Notes: generated by a model from the letters alone, not told the origin. A DNA stretch of 64,000 nucleotides from Neospora caninum Liverpool (GCF_000208865.1 NC_018395.1:62001-126000); one strand, 5' to 3'; shown: positions 44,080 to 57,400, counted from the first letter of the stretch. Program-made: numbers and translations.

Positions 44080-44592
44080 TCACCCACAGGAAACATTTAT
44101 ATTCGCTTGTAAAACAGCTCTGCGCCACCCGTGGCCGACGACGGCACCGTTCGTTTTGGCGAGGGCCCACTTCCCGAGTTTTGTGTAAAGAAGAGAGCGT
44201 ACTGAACCACAAAAGACAAAGATGCCGAATTGCTCGGGAAATTTGTGCCTGTCGATTTGAGAAAATAACTCAAAAGAATGTACTACCATGCTAGATGCTG
44301 CTACAACACCTAAGAAGATACTCTTTCCACGCGACGGCTCCGTAACATTTTTTTCTGCGTCGTCCGCGGACACGACTTCCCCCCACTCTCCATTGAAAAA
44401 AACGTCATCAGCCAAAGCCGAAATTGTCACTATCTCAGTGGCCGATGTGTGTGCGTGCGCTCCATCTTTTTCGGCCACCGGAGCCAGCGGCACCAGGCAG
44501 CGGGAAGGACGAGCCTTAGTTCGAGAGGCACATGCGACAAAGAGAACAGCGATGCGCGGAATGTGGTTGAGGCGCTCTCCTTCCGTTCTCAT
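44080..44592 (-). CDS. Possible small secreted protein, unconfirmed
   Basis: An open minus-strand frame that could begin at the ATG 44592-44590 and encode 170 residues. The N-terminus has a short hydrophobic stretch (IPRIAVLFVACAS) like a signal peptide. An acidic segment (VFFNGEWGEVVSADDAEKN) and a second hydrophobic stretch (SIFLGVVAASSMVV) follow. This layout is seen in dense-granule-type secreted proteins of coccidia, but there is no family match that I can name. The frame is open further upstream to an ATG at 44697. A plus-strand frame overlaps. Treat as a candidate only. Confidence 0.3.
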   Translation of the reverse strand: MRTEGERLNHIPRIAVLFVACASRTKARPSRCLVPLAPVAEKDGAHAHTSATEIVTISALADDVFFNGEWGEVVSADDAEKNVTEPSRGKSIFLGVVAASSMVVHSFELFSQIDRHKFPEQFGIFVFCGSVRSLLYTKLGKWALAKTNGAVVGHGWRRAVLQANINVSCG

Positions 44593-45690
44593 GTCGATGC
44601 CTCTATACGTCGAGGCGACACGCCCATGTGTGTAATCACGCTTTTTCTCCACTCCCCTGCTCCCCATGCCCAAAGTTTCTGACTTCGTTGAGTTCACGAC
44701 ATTCTAGGCACCGGTTAGCTTCCTTTTCCCGTCTCTCTCCAGCTGTTTTCCAGCAGCAATCGCCGGGCGTCGGCCGTCCAAACACTTTTTTTCAGTCGCA
44801 CGGGGCCTGCCGTAACTAGGTGCCCCGATGCAACCTCTCCCGCTGCACCCCTTCCGCCATTGCCAGCCACTCTTTCGAAGCGGTAGAAGTTGTCCTTGCA
44901 TCTCTGGGTTCTCATCCCTCTTTCGGTGCCAGGCAAGTTTACACTGTGTCTTTCAACGTGTAAAACACGCTCTTATATTCTTCTTTGCCACCGCGTGTTC
45001 CGGAAAGAGTGCGCCATCCAAGTGTACATACAGCACCGGTTGCACGCGTGCGCGCCGCGTTTTGAGCTTCCCAGCTGGCTGAGCGCTCGCTTACCGTCGA
45101 TTCAGGTCACCGGTGCAGTGGAGCAGAGCACGCAGTCGTTTGTGTTTGAAATTTTGTGCATGGAAAATAACGTCAGCCCCGTTTTTACCGTTTGCTTTGT
45201 CGGCTCTTTGCTTTCCACCCTTAATGTTTCGTCGGACACCGGTCCTGCGTGGCAGGCTGCAGGCCCGAGGACTTGGCTGCCGGGCGGACGCGTGCCTTCG
45301 CACACAGCCCGGACGCTTTGCCGCAAATGTTGACTCCACTCTGGCCTTTTTCATTCATTTTCTGCCTCAGTCTCAGACAGTGTCTTCCCATGTGGTGAAC
45401 AGCTCGATGAGTTCATGTGAGGAAAGGTCGCGCGCGCGTCTTAAAGTGCGACTGTGTGCGTGACCCTCGTTCCAGTGCCAAGGTCGACGATTTCCACCGG
45501 TGACACCTCGTCCACATTTTCACGAGAAGTATTCCACATTCACAAAGTCCTCCCCAAGGTTTCGGCCGTCGGTCGGAGCTGCCAATTTGCCTCAACCTTT
45601 GTGGCCCTTCGGCGCACTGCCAAACGCGCGGCTGGACTGCCGTGTGAGCAAGCGGGGCAGCGTTGTTGTGTGTGAAAACCGGTTTCCACA
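44593..45690. other. Upstream region of the 740-residue gene
   Basis: Pyrimidine-rich on the plus strand. Holds GTGTACATACAG at 45022-45033, a partial match to the 14-mer near the left end of the window. The promoter and 5' untranslated region of the 45691 gene are expected here. Confidence 0.5.
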
Positions 45691-47913
45691 ATGATGTATC
45701 CGTTGAGTTGCCACGAGGAACACATTCAATTCCCGTACCCCTTCATCAGCCCACCGCGGTCGCTTCCAGGGCCGCCGCCAGGAAAGAGCCGGGACATTTT
45801 TGATCCACTCAAGCGACGCGCCGACTCTCACGGAGTCCTCGGGTGGCTTTTGGATGCACGCAACAACCTTCGCCATTGTCCCGAGTGTCCGCCGAGGCAG
45901 GTCTGGGGCCGCGTTCTCTCTATGGTCCCGGACTCCGCGAGAGAGCGAGCAAAGTCTGACACCGAGTATGTCTCTGAGGAGATCTTGAGGAGGCGGGAAC
46001 ACCAGCGCGAACTGCGGCGCCGGCTGCGTGAACGCCACCAAGAACTCGAACGCGAAGCCCAGCAGAACGCACCTAGCGAGGATGGCACCCGAGCGCTCTC
46101 CCGAAGAGCGGCGGAAAAAGAACCGGCGAGGGCACAGAGACCGGACGGTCTCCTGTCGCTGGCCTTGTTTCTGCGGAAGAACGGCGACTTGCTCCGAACA
46201 ACGCGTTTGCGGCCTACCCCGCGGGGAACTGTCCAACTCCCGCCGGAGGAAGATTCCGACGGCGAACTGGGCCGTGACACTCCGAACCTCTCAGACCCCG
46301 AGAGCTACACGCTTATGAATTCCGACGACGAAGTGTGCATTTTGCGTCTTGGAAATCGACTGAAATCGCCAGCAGATTGCACGGGCGTCACCACGCTTCG
46401 TAAGAACAGCCAGGGGAGCACAGTCAGCAGCTCGAGGTCGAGAGGGAAAGACAGCATTGAAATCGCAGGCCCCAAGAGAGGCTTCCTGTCGCCGGAAGAC
46501 GGCCAGTCTCGTCTAAACCGCGGCTTTCTCAGCAACGTGCGCCAGAGTGACGCCCGCCAGTCCTCGGAGGAACTGTTCGTCACTGCGTGGTCCCACAACG
46601 ATGAAGACGGTGCAAGGCTCGTTGTCCCTTCCCGGTTTGTCAGCACGTACGGCGACTCCACGGAGGATGGCGAGCGCGCGCCTGAGCGAGGAACGTCTCG
46701 CGATGAGTCCGAACCAGAGGACTCGTCCCGGCGTCCCCTTACGCGGAGCGATTCTTCTTGCTCGGTCCCCGGAGAAGATAGAAACCGTTTCCCGCGTTTC
46801 AGAGACGCGTCTGAACTCGTTGGAGACAACGCCCCGCTTTCCCCCCTGCCGAGAGGCTACGGCACGAAAGACAAAGACCGGAAGCGATCGGGCCTCTTCC
46901 TAGATCCGCGACATTTGGAGAAGGCTCTCCCCTGCGGCGTTCCCCCTTTTTTCGAACCTGACCGTGGCGACGCTGCCTCTCCGGCAGAAACGTGTGGGCG
47001 GTTCCAAAGCGTGTCCGGTTCTCGTGGGTCAGCATACACTCCAGCGGAGACTGGAGACGCCGACCCGAGCGGATCGTTTCCTTCGAATCACCAGCAGCTG
47101 CGCCCTCTGAACTACCCTTTTCCGCTGTCGCCTCACGCACACCACGTCTCCCTGCCATCCTTTTCTCGTTTGCCGGAACACCCGTTCTCGCCAGCTTCGG
47201 CGTGTACCCCCACCCAGAAAGTTCTGCCCTACACCTTGAAAGACCTCCCCGACAGTCCAGGACCCCAGAAGCGGCTTTACAGACCGGCAAACTCCAAGAT
47301 TCGCCGCGGCACCAACAGCGTCGAGAAGCGGGCGCGCGACGCGTCGACGAGGCGATGGAGAGAGGCAGGTTGCTCTGTGTCGCGAAGGAGACAGAAGACG
47401 GGTCGGCCAGCTGGGGAGAAACGGAGGCCGCCCGTAGCCCTTCCCGTGTACAGACAGAGCCCCAGTCCGGGGGGTCAGCTCGGCGGCAGAAAACCCGTCG
47501 GTAAAGCCGCAGATGGCCTAGACGCCTTTCGCGACCGAGGCGCGACAGAATGGACTGAGTATCGAAGGTTTCTCGAGCAACGGCTCCGCGAGGGCGGTGC
47601 CAGAGAAGACCAAAACGGCAGCAACGCACCCGGCTACGGGCACGTGACCCGCATCGAGTTCCGCGATGGGGAGACGCAGCGTCGGCCTGTCAGGAGGCTG
47701 GACAGTCTTGGAAGTGCCGGCGCGGCGCCCGCGCGAGGCTCCTCGGGAGAGTCGGGGAACTCGCGAACTTGGGATCGAGCCCGTTCCGAGGACGCAGGGA
47801 GCGGAACAGGCAGGCCCGTGAACGCCTCATTTTGCGGATGGATCATGTCAGGAAGTTCGAGTTCCGACGGCTTGGGCAGATACGTGGGATCCTTGGCGTC
47901 CAGTGACAGATAG
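45691..47913 (+). CDS. Unknown 740-residue protein
   Basis: Single open frame of 740 codons starting ATGATG in context CCACAATGA. The N-terminal 130 residues look partly structured: FISPPRSLPGPPPGKSRDIF, then GVLGWLLDARNNLRHCPECP with a CxxC pair, then a probable coiled coil at about 85-130 (EEILRRREHQRELRRRLRER). The rest is Arg/Ser/Pro-rich and charged, with an acidic patch (EEDSDGELGRD) near 195 and a C-terminal SGSSSSDGLGRYVGS. No signal peptide or membrane segment. No family recognised. The codon composition is like that of the other long genes here. The neighbour at 49525-57662 is convergent. Additional exons cannot be ruled out. Confidence 0.75.
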   Translation: MMYPLSCHEEHIQFPYPFISPPRSLPGPPPGKSRDIFDPLKRRADSHGVLGWLLDARNNLRHCPECPPRQVWGRVLSMVPDSARERAKSDTEYVSEEILRRREHQRELRRRLRERHQELEREAQQNAPSEDGTRALSRRAAEKEPARAQRPDGLLSLALFLRKNGDLLRTTRLRPTPRGTVQLPPEEDSDGELGRDTPNLSDPESYTLMNSDDEVCILRLGNRLKSPADCTGVTTLRKNSQGSTVSSSRSRGKDSIEIAGPKRGFLSPEDGQSRLNRGFLSNVRQSDARQSSEELFVTAWSHNDEDGARLVVPSRFVSTYGDSTEDGERAPERGTSRDESEPEDSSRRPLTRSDSSCSVPGEDRNRFPRFRDASELVGDNAPLSPLPRGYGTKDKDRKRSGLFLDPRHLEKALPCGVPPFFEPDRGDAASPAETCGRFQSVSGSRGSAYTPAETGDADPSGSFPSNHQQLRPLNYPFPLSPHAHHVSLPSFSRLPEHPFSPASACTPTQKVLPYTLKDLPDSPGPQKRLYRPANSKIRRGTNSVEKRARDASTRRWREAGCSVSRRRQKTGRPAGEKRRPPVALPVYRQSPSPGGQLGGRKPVGKAADGLDAFRDRGATEWTEYRRFLEQRLREGGAREDQNGSNAPGYGHVTRIEFRDGETQRRPVRRLDSLGSAGAAPARGSSGESGNSRTWDRARSEDAGSGTGRPVNASFCGWIMSGSSSSDGLGRYVGSLASSDR

Positions 47914-49524
47914 AGTGCGGGGTAGCGAGTGAGCGTGCGCGCTGGATCTCTCGAGGTATGCGATGTTAAAACGGCTGAAAACTGCAAAAGGTCCACGGAC
48001 ACTCTCGCGGGGCTGTTTCTGATTTGTAAATTTTGCACAGACGGACGCGCAGGACTGCTTGCGACCCCCTTCGAGTCCAGCGCACTTTGCCTTTTGGGTG
48101 GAAATCGCGAGGCGCGCTCAGGCTCCGTTTTTCTTTGTCAGCGAACGTTTCAGACTCTCGAACGCTTCAGGCCGTGCGTGCAAGGACGCGACCTCTACGC
48201 GTCGATGCCCACCCGCCTGTGCTGGCTGTCATTGCGTGGCTCAGAATACACCTGTACACACCGATGAGAGGCGTTTGCTCCCCGGTAGTCCTCAGCGTAG
48301 CTGTGCCGGTTGCCTCAGTCGAGAACGAAGCACGCGGCGCCCCGAAGGACATTCCGGCATGCGTGTGTAGCCCACGAGTTTCGAAATCCAGAAGCCAAAC
48401 TCTCGCTTCTCTGCCGCCACGTGACGGCGCCCTGCTGATCCTTCCGACTGAGCCGTCCTTCTGTGGCGAAAACGGTTTCGCCCTTCACGAGAAAGACCGA
48501 GACACAGAGACGTCGACTTTGCAAATTGCGAATCGGAGGACGCCTGAACCGTGGACACGGATTCGCTTTCTGCTCGAGAGAACAACGGAAACGGACCAAC
48601 TTTCACGCACGATGAAAAGTACTCGCCTAGTAGTATCCTTAGTACTATAACTTCCTAGGCTTTGTGGGGGATCTTGTGGAGGTAAAATATGTATTTTGTA
48701 TGTATTTGGTTTATCCGCTTTGCGTCGCTGATGTTTGTATCGACTCTAAGGCACCTAAAAGCGTGGGATTTCAATATCCTACGACACTAAGGTTATACAA
48801 CGTGGATAAGTGGTATCACTCGTGTTAGCAGCGACAGAAATCTGCTGCGCAGAAACGCCTTTGTGTTGCCGAGAGAGAGACTCGCGCCCCATCCTTCGTG
48901 TGGCTGATCTCGCGGCACACATCCCCCAGACGGGCCATCGTAACGGGCACGGACCGTCCCCCCTTTTCCGATCTCGTTTGAGAGTGGAGTTTGCATGCCG
49001 TCAGCGGGATGACGGCACCAGGTGAAAGCCTCCGACCTCCGGAGCTGCGATTGCCTCTTTTGTAAAGAGACAGTGTTCACGTATAAAAAGCGGTAATGAC
49101 GATACATGGCGTAGCTACGATCTTTATGTTCTTAATGGCGGCTTTTGTGGGGTCTCCCGCCTCGAGCCTCCCGCCTAAGACTCTTAAAACGGTGCAGCCT
49201 CGAGCCCGACACACGGGCACCCCGCGGCTGCCCCGATTGCTGTTCTGCGCCGTTTGCGTCAAAGTCGATTTCATCCCTTCCCCTTCGTTGTGCCTCGACG
49301 TCGCAGCGTTTCTGTGCACGAAGACGGGCGTTCGAAGGGACCGGAGAACAGCCAGCGACAGGTGGATCGGAACAGTAACCGGTACTCATCGAAAGCGCCG
49401 CACGACGCGCCGACACGGAAAGGCCTCGAAACACAGCGTGCGAGTGTCGCCGAGAACCGCTCGCGCGGCAGCACGACGCAGAGGAACAACCGCTAAGACC
49501 GACTCGGATTCTTCTGTTCTGCCT
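47914..49524. other. Intergenic region between convergent genes
   Basis: A pyrimidine-rich start is followed by an AT-richer block (48610-48800) that could hold polyadenylation signals of the upstream gene. A 205-codon plus-strand frame (48033-48650) is not supported by any motif. No other feature seen. Confidence 0.5.
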
Positions 49525-52500
49525 TCACCGCATGCGGCGAAGGCCACCCGCTGCTGCGCCGCCGGCATGCTTCCCCCCTTTCTTCGTGCTTCCCCCGTCC
49601 TCGTCCTCGGTTTCTTCCTGGCGCTGTCGGAACTCCTCGAGCCGCTTCAAACAGGGCAAGAGCTCCTCGAACCGCTGCGACGCTCGCGCAAAGGCCACGC
49701 GCTTCATTTCTTTGTCGTCGCGCAGCAGCTGGCGGCTGCGGCTGTCTGCGCCTGAGGAGAGATAGCCGAGCGTAAGGGTACAGAGAGTCGCGAACCTCTC
49801 GAGTGAAAAATCACCGGCAGAAAAAACAGAGAGAGATACCAGACCCCCGACTCTGACGCAACCTAGCGAGCTACAGGGGCACGACGAGAGCCTGTGCATC
49901 TCTTCGACTATTCTCTCTCGTGCCGATGGACGTGCGCACACCGGGAGAGCAACGCGCCTCCCGCTGGGTCTAGCGTAAAAACGAGCACAGTGAGAGGCGT
50001 ACGAAGAGACTGCGTCTGAAGCGTAAAGTCAGCGCGTATACGGAAAAAAGGGTGTCTGGGGAGCGTTACCTTCGGTCCGCGCGTCGGCAGCCACGAGCGC
50101 GATCCAGTGCTGTTTCGTTCGATCGAAGAACGCCCTGAGCGTCTCGCCTTCCTGAGGAGTCTCGTCGAGGTCGTGCAGCCGGTACTGCTCCTGAGCGCAT
50201 CAGATGTTGGCGTAAAAACAGTTGATTCTCTGCCCCGGAAACGGCCTTTTGCCCTTCGGACGCGAAGTCACCCGGCTCGACCGCGCGAAACGCTCGCGCC
50301 ACGAAGAAGACGCGGGAACTGCGCCTGGCCGATTGTCAACTCGCGACACGCGAGAAAAGGGCGGCCGTGGGGTGGCGAGACTCAGCACGAGACACACAGA
50401 GAGGAAAAGAAATCTCATGTGACTATAAAGTCGTGAACACCCAAAGCCCCCTGATCTCGCACGCTCGCGGGCGCTCTCTGAGCCTCTCGGCGTGTGTCTA
50501 GACTTTCGAGGTCACCTCGCTCTTTCACCATCCGCCCAAACGCATGGAGTGTCTCCAGCTTGCTCAATGTAAGAAGCAGAGCTCTCGAAATCAGAGGCCC
50601 CCATCTGCTGCGTGGTGAGTCTGAACAGACTGTGTCGACGTCAGCGCACCACTTGCCTCGCATCTCTCCTGCCCAGCCCAACATCCGCAGCCTGTGCGTT
50701 TCCGCGCGCGCAAGCGTATGGACTCGCGTGCACCATCACTCTGCCACCAGAATCGATTGGAATGCGCCACGACCTGTGACGTTCTTCCACGCCGTTGTAT
50801 CTGTATGTACCTTGAGTTCTTCAAGTTCTTCTCGGTACGACTTCTCGGCCTTCTTTTTCTTCTTCGCTTCGCCGCGCTTGGCTTTCTTCTCGCGCCTCGA
50901 GTCCAAAGACGAGCCTCCCGCGTGGCCTTGTGGAGACGCCGGATCGGCTGTGCTGGTTGTGCTTTGAGCGTCGCCGGCGGGGGACTCGACGGACCGAACT
51001 TTCCCTTCGAGACGCGCGGGCTCTGCATGCAGCAGCAGCGGCGGCTCGTCGTCGCCTGAGACATCGAGTTCTCTCTTTCCTTGGTCGATGCCATCGCTGT
51101 CATCGCTGCTTGCGTTTGACAAATCTTCAGAGTCGGGCAGAGAACGGCGTCTTCTCGGGTGAGCCGGAGAAGACACTGCCTTGAGTGCTTCCGAGGACAG
51201 ACGCCGCGCCTCAGGCTTCGCGACAGCATCTTCCTCTTCGCCTTCAGAGCTCTCGGAGTCGTCACTGGAGTCAGTCGCATCACTCGAGTCGCTGCTGGAG
51301 CTGTCTCCACTCGCCTCAGAGTCTGAGTCGCTTCCCGATTCGCTTCCGTCTTCTTCGTTTTCGTCCTCACCGAGCCATTCCTGCCGATCCATCGTGCCGG
51401 CGAGCACGCGCCGCCAACAGTCTCTGTCAAAGGGGAAAGGGCGCACGCATCCACAAAGCCACACTCGAAAGGCGCGCCCATCGCTGCATGCGTTTGCGAA
51501 TTTAAATGGAGAGTGTAAACGACCCAGGAAGACGCAGAAGAGAGGCGCCTCAAAGACCAATTCGCAGATCTCGGTGTGGCGCTTCTGACAGTTGTGTCCT
51601 CGCGGCGAAACTGCTGCTTCGCGTGCCTCCGGCGCTTCAGGCGGGGCGCGCGCACAGCATTTTCCCGCAGACGCGCGCGAGGACTGGCCAACTCACCGTT
51701 TGCTTAGATTTAGCGTCCAGCAGTCGTCGAGGGTGACTTCCTTGTCGTCGAGCTCCATGATGCCGCCGTAGAGTACGAGCGCGTTGCCACGAACGACAAG
51801 ATGGCCGTGGAGTCTCGGGAGAGGCGCGTCGCCGCGAAAGAACAACTGCGAACGACGCTCCGAGGAAGACACAGAAGGCCCAGCAGCCGAAGACGAGGAA
51901 GAGGAAGAAGAGGAAGAAGCAGAGGAGGAAGCAGAGGAAGAAGCAGAGGAGGAAGCAGAGGAAGAAGAAGAGCGGGGAGTGTTGGACGTGGCAGGGTGCA
52001 TGCTGCGGGAGGCAGTCTGGGACGAGGCAGAGGAAGGGGCGTGGCTGATTGTGTCTGTGTCTTGAGGCGACGGCCTCACAGGAAGGAAGGCACGACTGGA
52101 GGCTGAGGGAGAAACGTCGGCATGCGACTTTCCTGACTGAGACTTCTTTTTGCCGTGCCCGCGCGCATTTTCCGAAGCGCAAGACGAGACCGCAGCAGAA
52201 GACGAGGCCGAAGACGAGGACGCAGAAGAGAAAGTGAACGAGGAGCACGAGTCGGAAGACGCCGACGATGCAGCCGAGGGCTGGGCGAAGCCAGGGGGGA
52301 GATTTGCGTCGTCCAACCGCATGCGAACAAGCCGCCCTTTCTCGTCGAAGTAGGCAAATGAATTCTTCAGTAAAACGCGGAAAGACACAGCACACAGAAA
52401 AAGAAGTGAACAGAAACCCGAGGAGATCCCCCAGACAAGGAGGCAGTTGGGCCACACGAAACGCGTGACAAGAACGGGGACACAAAGAGCGGAGAGGTGG

Positions 52501-55500
52501 AGCGACTATCGCTTTTCTGATGATCCACCCCTTCGTGTGAGAGTCTTTCTCTCTCCGCAGAATGAAGGGATCTGCTGGCCTCCAGAGGGCCTCTCTGCAA
52601 AGAACCCACCAGCCACTCGTCGTCTTCATCTCCTGGACTTTCTTCTTCTGTCTCGCCTCCTCCCTGCTCCTCGTCGCTTTCCTCGTCGCCATCCTCGGCG
52701 CCGCCGTTGCCGCCTGGTGCATGCGTAGAAGCGCAAGGAGACAACACCAGAATGCAAAAAGCGGAAAACCCCGACAGGGCGACAAAGACGCGGATCTAGA
52801 TCACTCCGTGCACAGGCCGACCAAGCTAGCTACACACGCTGGGGATCGTTTACGCACGTGGCACGAGGAAGAAGAAAGATGGGAGACGCCTCAGGACGTC
52901 TGACAGAAAAACGACAAACAGCGGCGCTTCCAGCGATCGCTCTGCGTCGAAAACCGGTCTGTGTGCGGACCAGCGCGTGTCGCCACACACAGTCTCCAAC
53001 CTAGAAGAACAAAGATGTAAAAGTATAGACCTATCTAATACTATATACACGCATAAATATGTATCCAGTGCCTGTGGGCTGATGTGAACAGAAAAAGAGA
53101 GAATGTGCACACGGCGCTTTGCCCCGCGAGCTGTGCCCAGCGTCGGGGACGATTGCGAGAGACCAGAAACTCATGTTTCCTCCTGGGGCTGTTTTTGTTG
53201 TGTCGCTGCAGAGAGCCTCCAGCTACGAAGAAGGCGAGGCGCGCCTCCGCAGAAAAGCCTGCCGGAATGGAGACGCGAGAGTGACGCACCGTGGCCGACG
53301 GAAGACGCATGCATGCGTTTCTGGCGTGCTCCACCCTTGGTCTTTTTCTCTTTCTCGCCCTTGATCGTCAGCTCGTACCAGCGCCTAAAGACGCGACAAG
53401 GAACCGCGCATTTGCTTGGACGGTTCACGCGAAGCCGAGGCGCCGACGCGGACCTCACAAGGCGACAAAAAACCGACGTGAAGCGCCCCTCGACGCGCTC
53501 AAAAAGCGCGTTTCCGAGCCGCGAAGCATGCACTCTCCCCCCGCCTCTTTCCCCTCCCCCTTGCCCCGCCCTGCAAGAAGAGGGAACGACGAAAGACAGG
53601 CGCAAAGACCCCAAGAAGAGGGAAAGACAACCTGCGACCTGTGAGGGCCCTCTTCCGACAAGGGAGTGTCATCTCAGGAAGTTGCGCGGCTCTCCGGAGT
53701 TTCCAAGAGAAAGTTTAAAAAACACTCACTTTCGCTCGAGATCAAACGAATACAGATCATTGAAGAAAGTGCTCTTCAACTTGACTTGGCCGTCGTCGTC
53801 GTCCGCGACTCCGCCAAAAACAATCGCCGAGTGTCTGTACACCGTACCGGACATGCCTGAAGGTAGTGTGCCGGGAGGCAAGGCACACCACAGACAAATG
53901 CAACTCTGAAATGAGGCGGCGCATCCGAGAGAGACAGAAAGAAGGAGAATGAAACGAACGAGGAAAGGAGATTGTGAGGAATCTACAGCAAAATACCCAA
54001 CGGAGAACACACGCCAAAAGATTCAAAGACTCGAGACTCGCTGCCCAGATCGAGTCGGGACGCTGCGGCCTTCCTCAAGGAGCGAGCGGGAAGGACACCG
54101 AGGAAACGACTGGAAACCTCTTCGAGACACAAGGATTCAGGAGGCAAGGGCCGAGAAACGCGTTATGAGGCTGAAACTCGGAAAGGTAAACCGACGAAGC
54201 CAGCACACAAAGGCGTGTGTTTCGGGAGCGGGAAGAACACGGAAAGAAAAGGGCGAGAGACAAAGTGGAGACGGTGCGTGTAGTTGCGGAAAGACACCAT
54301 TTATCGGGAGGGGAGAACAAAACACGAGGTGTTTTAATCGCGTTCTCACCTGTCCTCGGAGACGGCACGGCGCCGACATTTCGAATCTTTTCCCAGATGG
54401 GAACCTCTTTTCGCGGGTCGGAGATGAGTGGCTTCAAGTTCAGAATCCACGTGTCCTGCAGAATTTTTTCACAGAAAACATAAACACACAGTAATCGCCA
54501 CGCGTAAAGAGGAACAAAGAACGCTTCCTCGTCCACAAAGAATCTGTTTATATATGTGTATGCATATATATATATATATATGTATATTTGTATATATATA
54601 AACAAATATGAAGGTGAACATTCAAGGGTGATCTGATGGTCCGTCTTGATTGTCGCTCACAGTGAATGTTTTTCCTTGGACTTTCTTTGCGGTGTCTTTG
54701 ATTTTCGCGAAGCCGCCGTGCATGAAGATGAAGTCGCCCTGAGGATAGGCGAGGAAGAGGCAGCCGGAGCGCGGACAGGGTACCGCTGCATGCGGTGGAA
54801 ACTCCACGCGTCGCCATCTACGAAAAGGGATTTAGAGAGAGAAGGAACCGAACTTTTGTGGAAGATTCTCCACTGCGAGAAAGAGAGAGAGAAAGAGAGA
54901 AACGAAGAGAGAGAGAAAGAGAGAGAGGAGGGAGACGAAGAGAGAGAAAGAGAGAGGGAAAGAGAGAGACGAAGAGAGGGACGAAGAGAGTTGGAAAGTG
55001 GAGTCAAAAAGAGAGAGAAAAGGCACAAACAAGAAGCGCGGGAAAAAGGGAAAGGATAACGAAAAAGGAAAACAAAAGGAGACAATAACTGAGGAAGGCA
55101 GAAGCGGAGACCCCACCAAGAAGAGTGGGGAGACGGGGCGACATTTGCCTACTTGTTTTCGTTGAAAAAGTAGAGATGAAGATCATTGAAGTACCGCGTT
55201 TCTCGCGTAGTGTCATGGAAGCCTCCGAAAACAAGAAGGATGTTTCTCCAAATGGCCTGTGTAAAGAGATCGGAGAAAGCGCAATTTCTTCGCCGGCAGG
55301 ATGAAGCAGCGAGAAACTCAGGCAACGCCTCGCCTTCCCCCTCCAGGCGCGCCGACAACTCTGTCGCCTGTTCTCTCTCGGCAAAACACTTGGAAAGGAA
55401 GTCTCCCTAACGCTGTATGCAGCTGGGCATTCGCGAGACACGGGACAGCAGGGGCGGGTAGGTCCACAGAGGACAGGGAAGAAGAAAACGGGTGAGAAGA

Positions 55501-56477
55501 GAGAGAGATCGAATGCGAGGAGCGAGAGCGAAGCGAAGGAGGAAGGAAGACAGAGGGAGGAGCGAGCGGGAGAAGAGATTGAGAAGCGAGTAGGAAGAAA
55601 GACAGAGAAGAGAGGAAGAAGAAGAGAGAAAGAAAGAAGAGAGAAAGAGATAAACGAGAGAGGAGGTGGAAGAGAAAAGAGGCGAAGAACTCACGATGCG
55701 ATGCCCACTTCGGGCCTGAGGGACCTCAGTGACGTTTGCAACTTCCAGTTTAGTCCAGGTACTTGTTTTTATGGAGAATTTCCAGAAGTCCTTGAAGTGG
55801 AAAAACTGGTAGAAAGTGCTGAATTCGCCGCCAAAGACGTAGACGTGATCGCTGCAAAGAGAAAGGAGAGACGAAGACAAAACAGCCTCGGCTGCACGCG
55901 CGCGATGGCCGGCGCGAGAGAGCAGGAACCGTTGCAAAGACGAGGGAAACGCTGAAGACGCAAAAAACATCCCGAAAAGAAAAGAAAAAGAAGGGAACGG
56001 AGAAACAGGAAACACACAGAAAAAAAACACAGGAAACTGACGCCTGTAGAGGCACCGAGGACGCCCCAAGAGAAGAAGGAACAGAAAAACCAAAATGCCC
56101 ATATGCGCTTTTCTCTCTCCCCTCGACCATGAATCCCCTCCTATTCGCATGGCAGCCGTTCTCAGTCTGTGCACACCTTTTTGCACATCCGCGTCAATTC
56201 TGGAAACTGCCTGTGCGACTCTACACACAGGCACGGAAAGGAGAAGAATCGAAATCAGGCGACCTTCGTATCGATCAGTAAACAAATGGGAGACAGGAAG
56301 AAGATAACTGCATCAACAAAGCAAGCGCCACGGCTGTTGTTGTGTCGACAGACGGATGCCGCAGCATGCGAGACACTCTTCATATACACATATATATAGT
56401 TATATATATATAGTAATATATATATATATATATAGTAATATATATATAGTAATATATATATAGTAATATATATATAG

Positions 56478-56514
<37 letters not shown>

Positions 56515-57400
56515 CATATCTATTCGTGAAGGGGACGCACTTGTAGAAGAGGGCCTGGTGGCTGCAGCGCGACTTGGGCATCAGGGGGGAGGTGATTTGT
56601 CTCCATTCGTTTTTTTCGAAATTCCAGCGGTGCACATCGCCGAAAACTTGGACGCGCTGGCCATCGTAGCGCTCGCCTCCGAACATCAGGATGTCTTGGC
56701 TGCAGAAGAAAAGCGCGGCAAAAAGACCCGACGTTTTCGTTTCCTCGAAAGAATGGCTGCGAGCACGCGCGTGCAATGACCCCAAAAACAGAACGGGACG
56801 CGGGAAAAGAGATCCACGACAAAGAAAAAGGGAGAGAGTTGAGAGATGAAAGAAGAGGGGAAAGAAAAGAAAAACACCTACAAAAGGAAGCATAGAAGAG
56901 AGAGAAAGCAAGAAAAGGAAGAGAAACGGACAATAGAGAACAGGAGGAAAGACGAGAAAAAGAAACTAACTTTGGCAAGACAGTGAAGGATCCGTGAGCT
57001 CGGGGAGTAGGCTGCGAGGCACTTTGCACGACGACAGCGTTGACCGCCGCGCGCTCTTGATCCAGGCGCTTCACCAGTTCTTCGATGTCTTCTTCGTCCT
57101 GAAAGAATCCCATCCACGCCAAGGCGGCAGTAAGAGACGCTGGATGGCGAAAAGCGAAAAAACGCGAAAACGGAGAATATCGACAAGAAGCAGAAAACAC
57201 GAAAAGGCGGAAAACAGCATTCGTGGAGGCCCCCAACCGGTTTACAGTCGGAGCTCTCCTCATAGGGGGTTCCTCAGGACACAGGCGCATATGCATATGC
57301 GCACGTAGATCACATATCCATACATATGTGGATATATATACATATATACATATATATATACCTGGTTATAAAAACGTATACATATAGATGTATCTCCATT

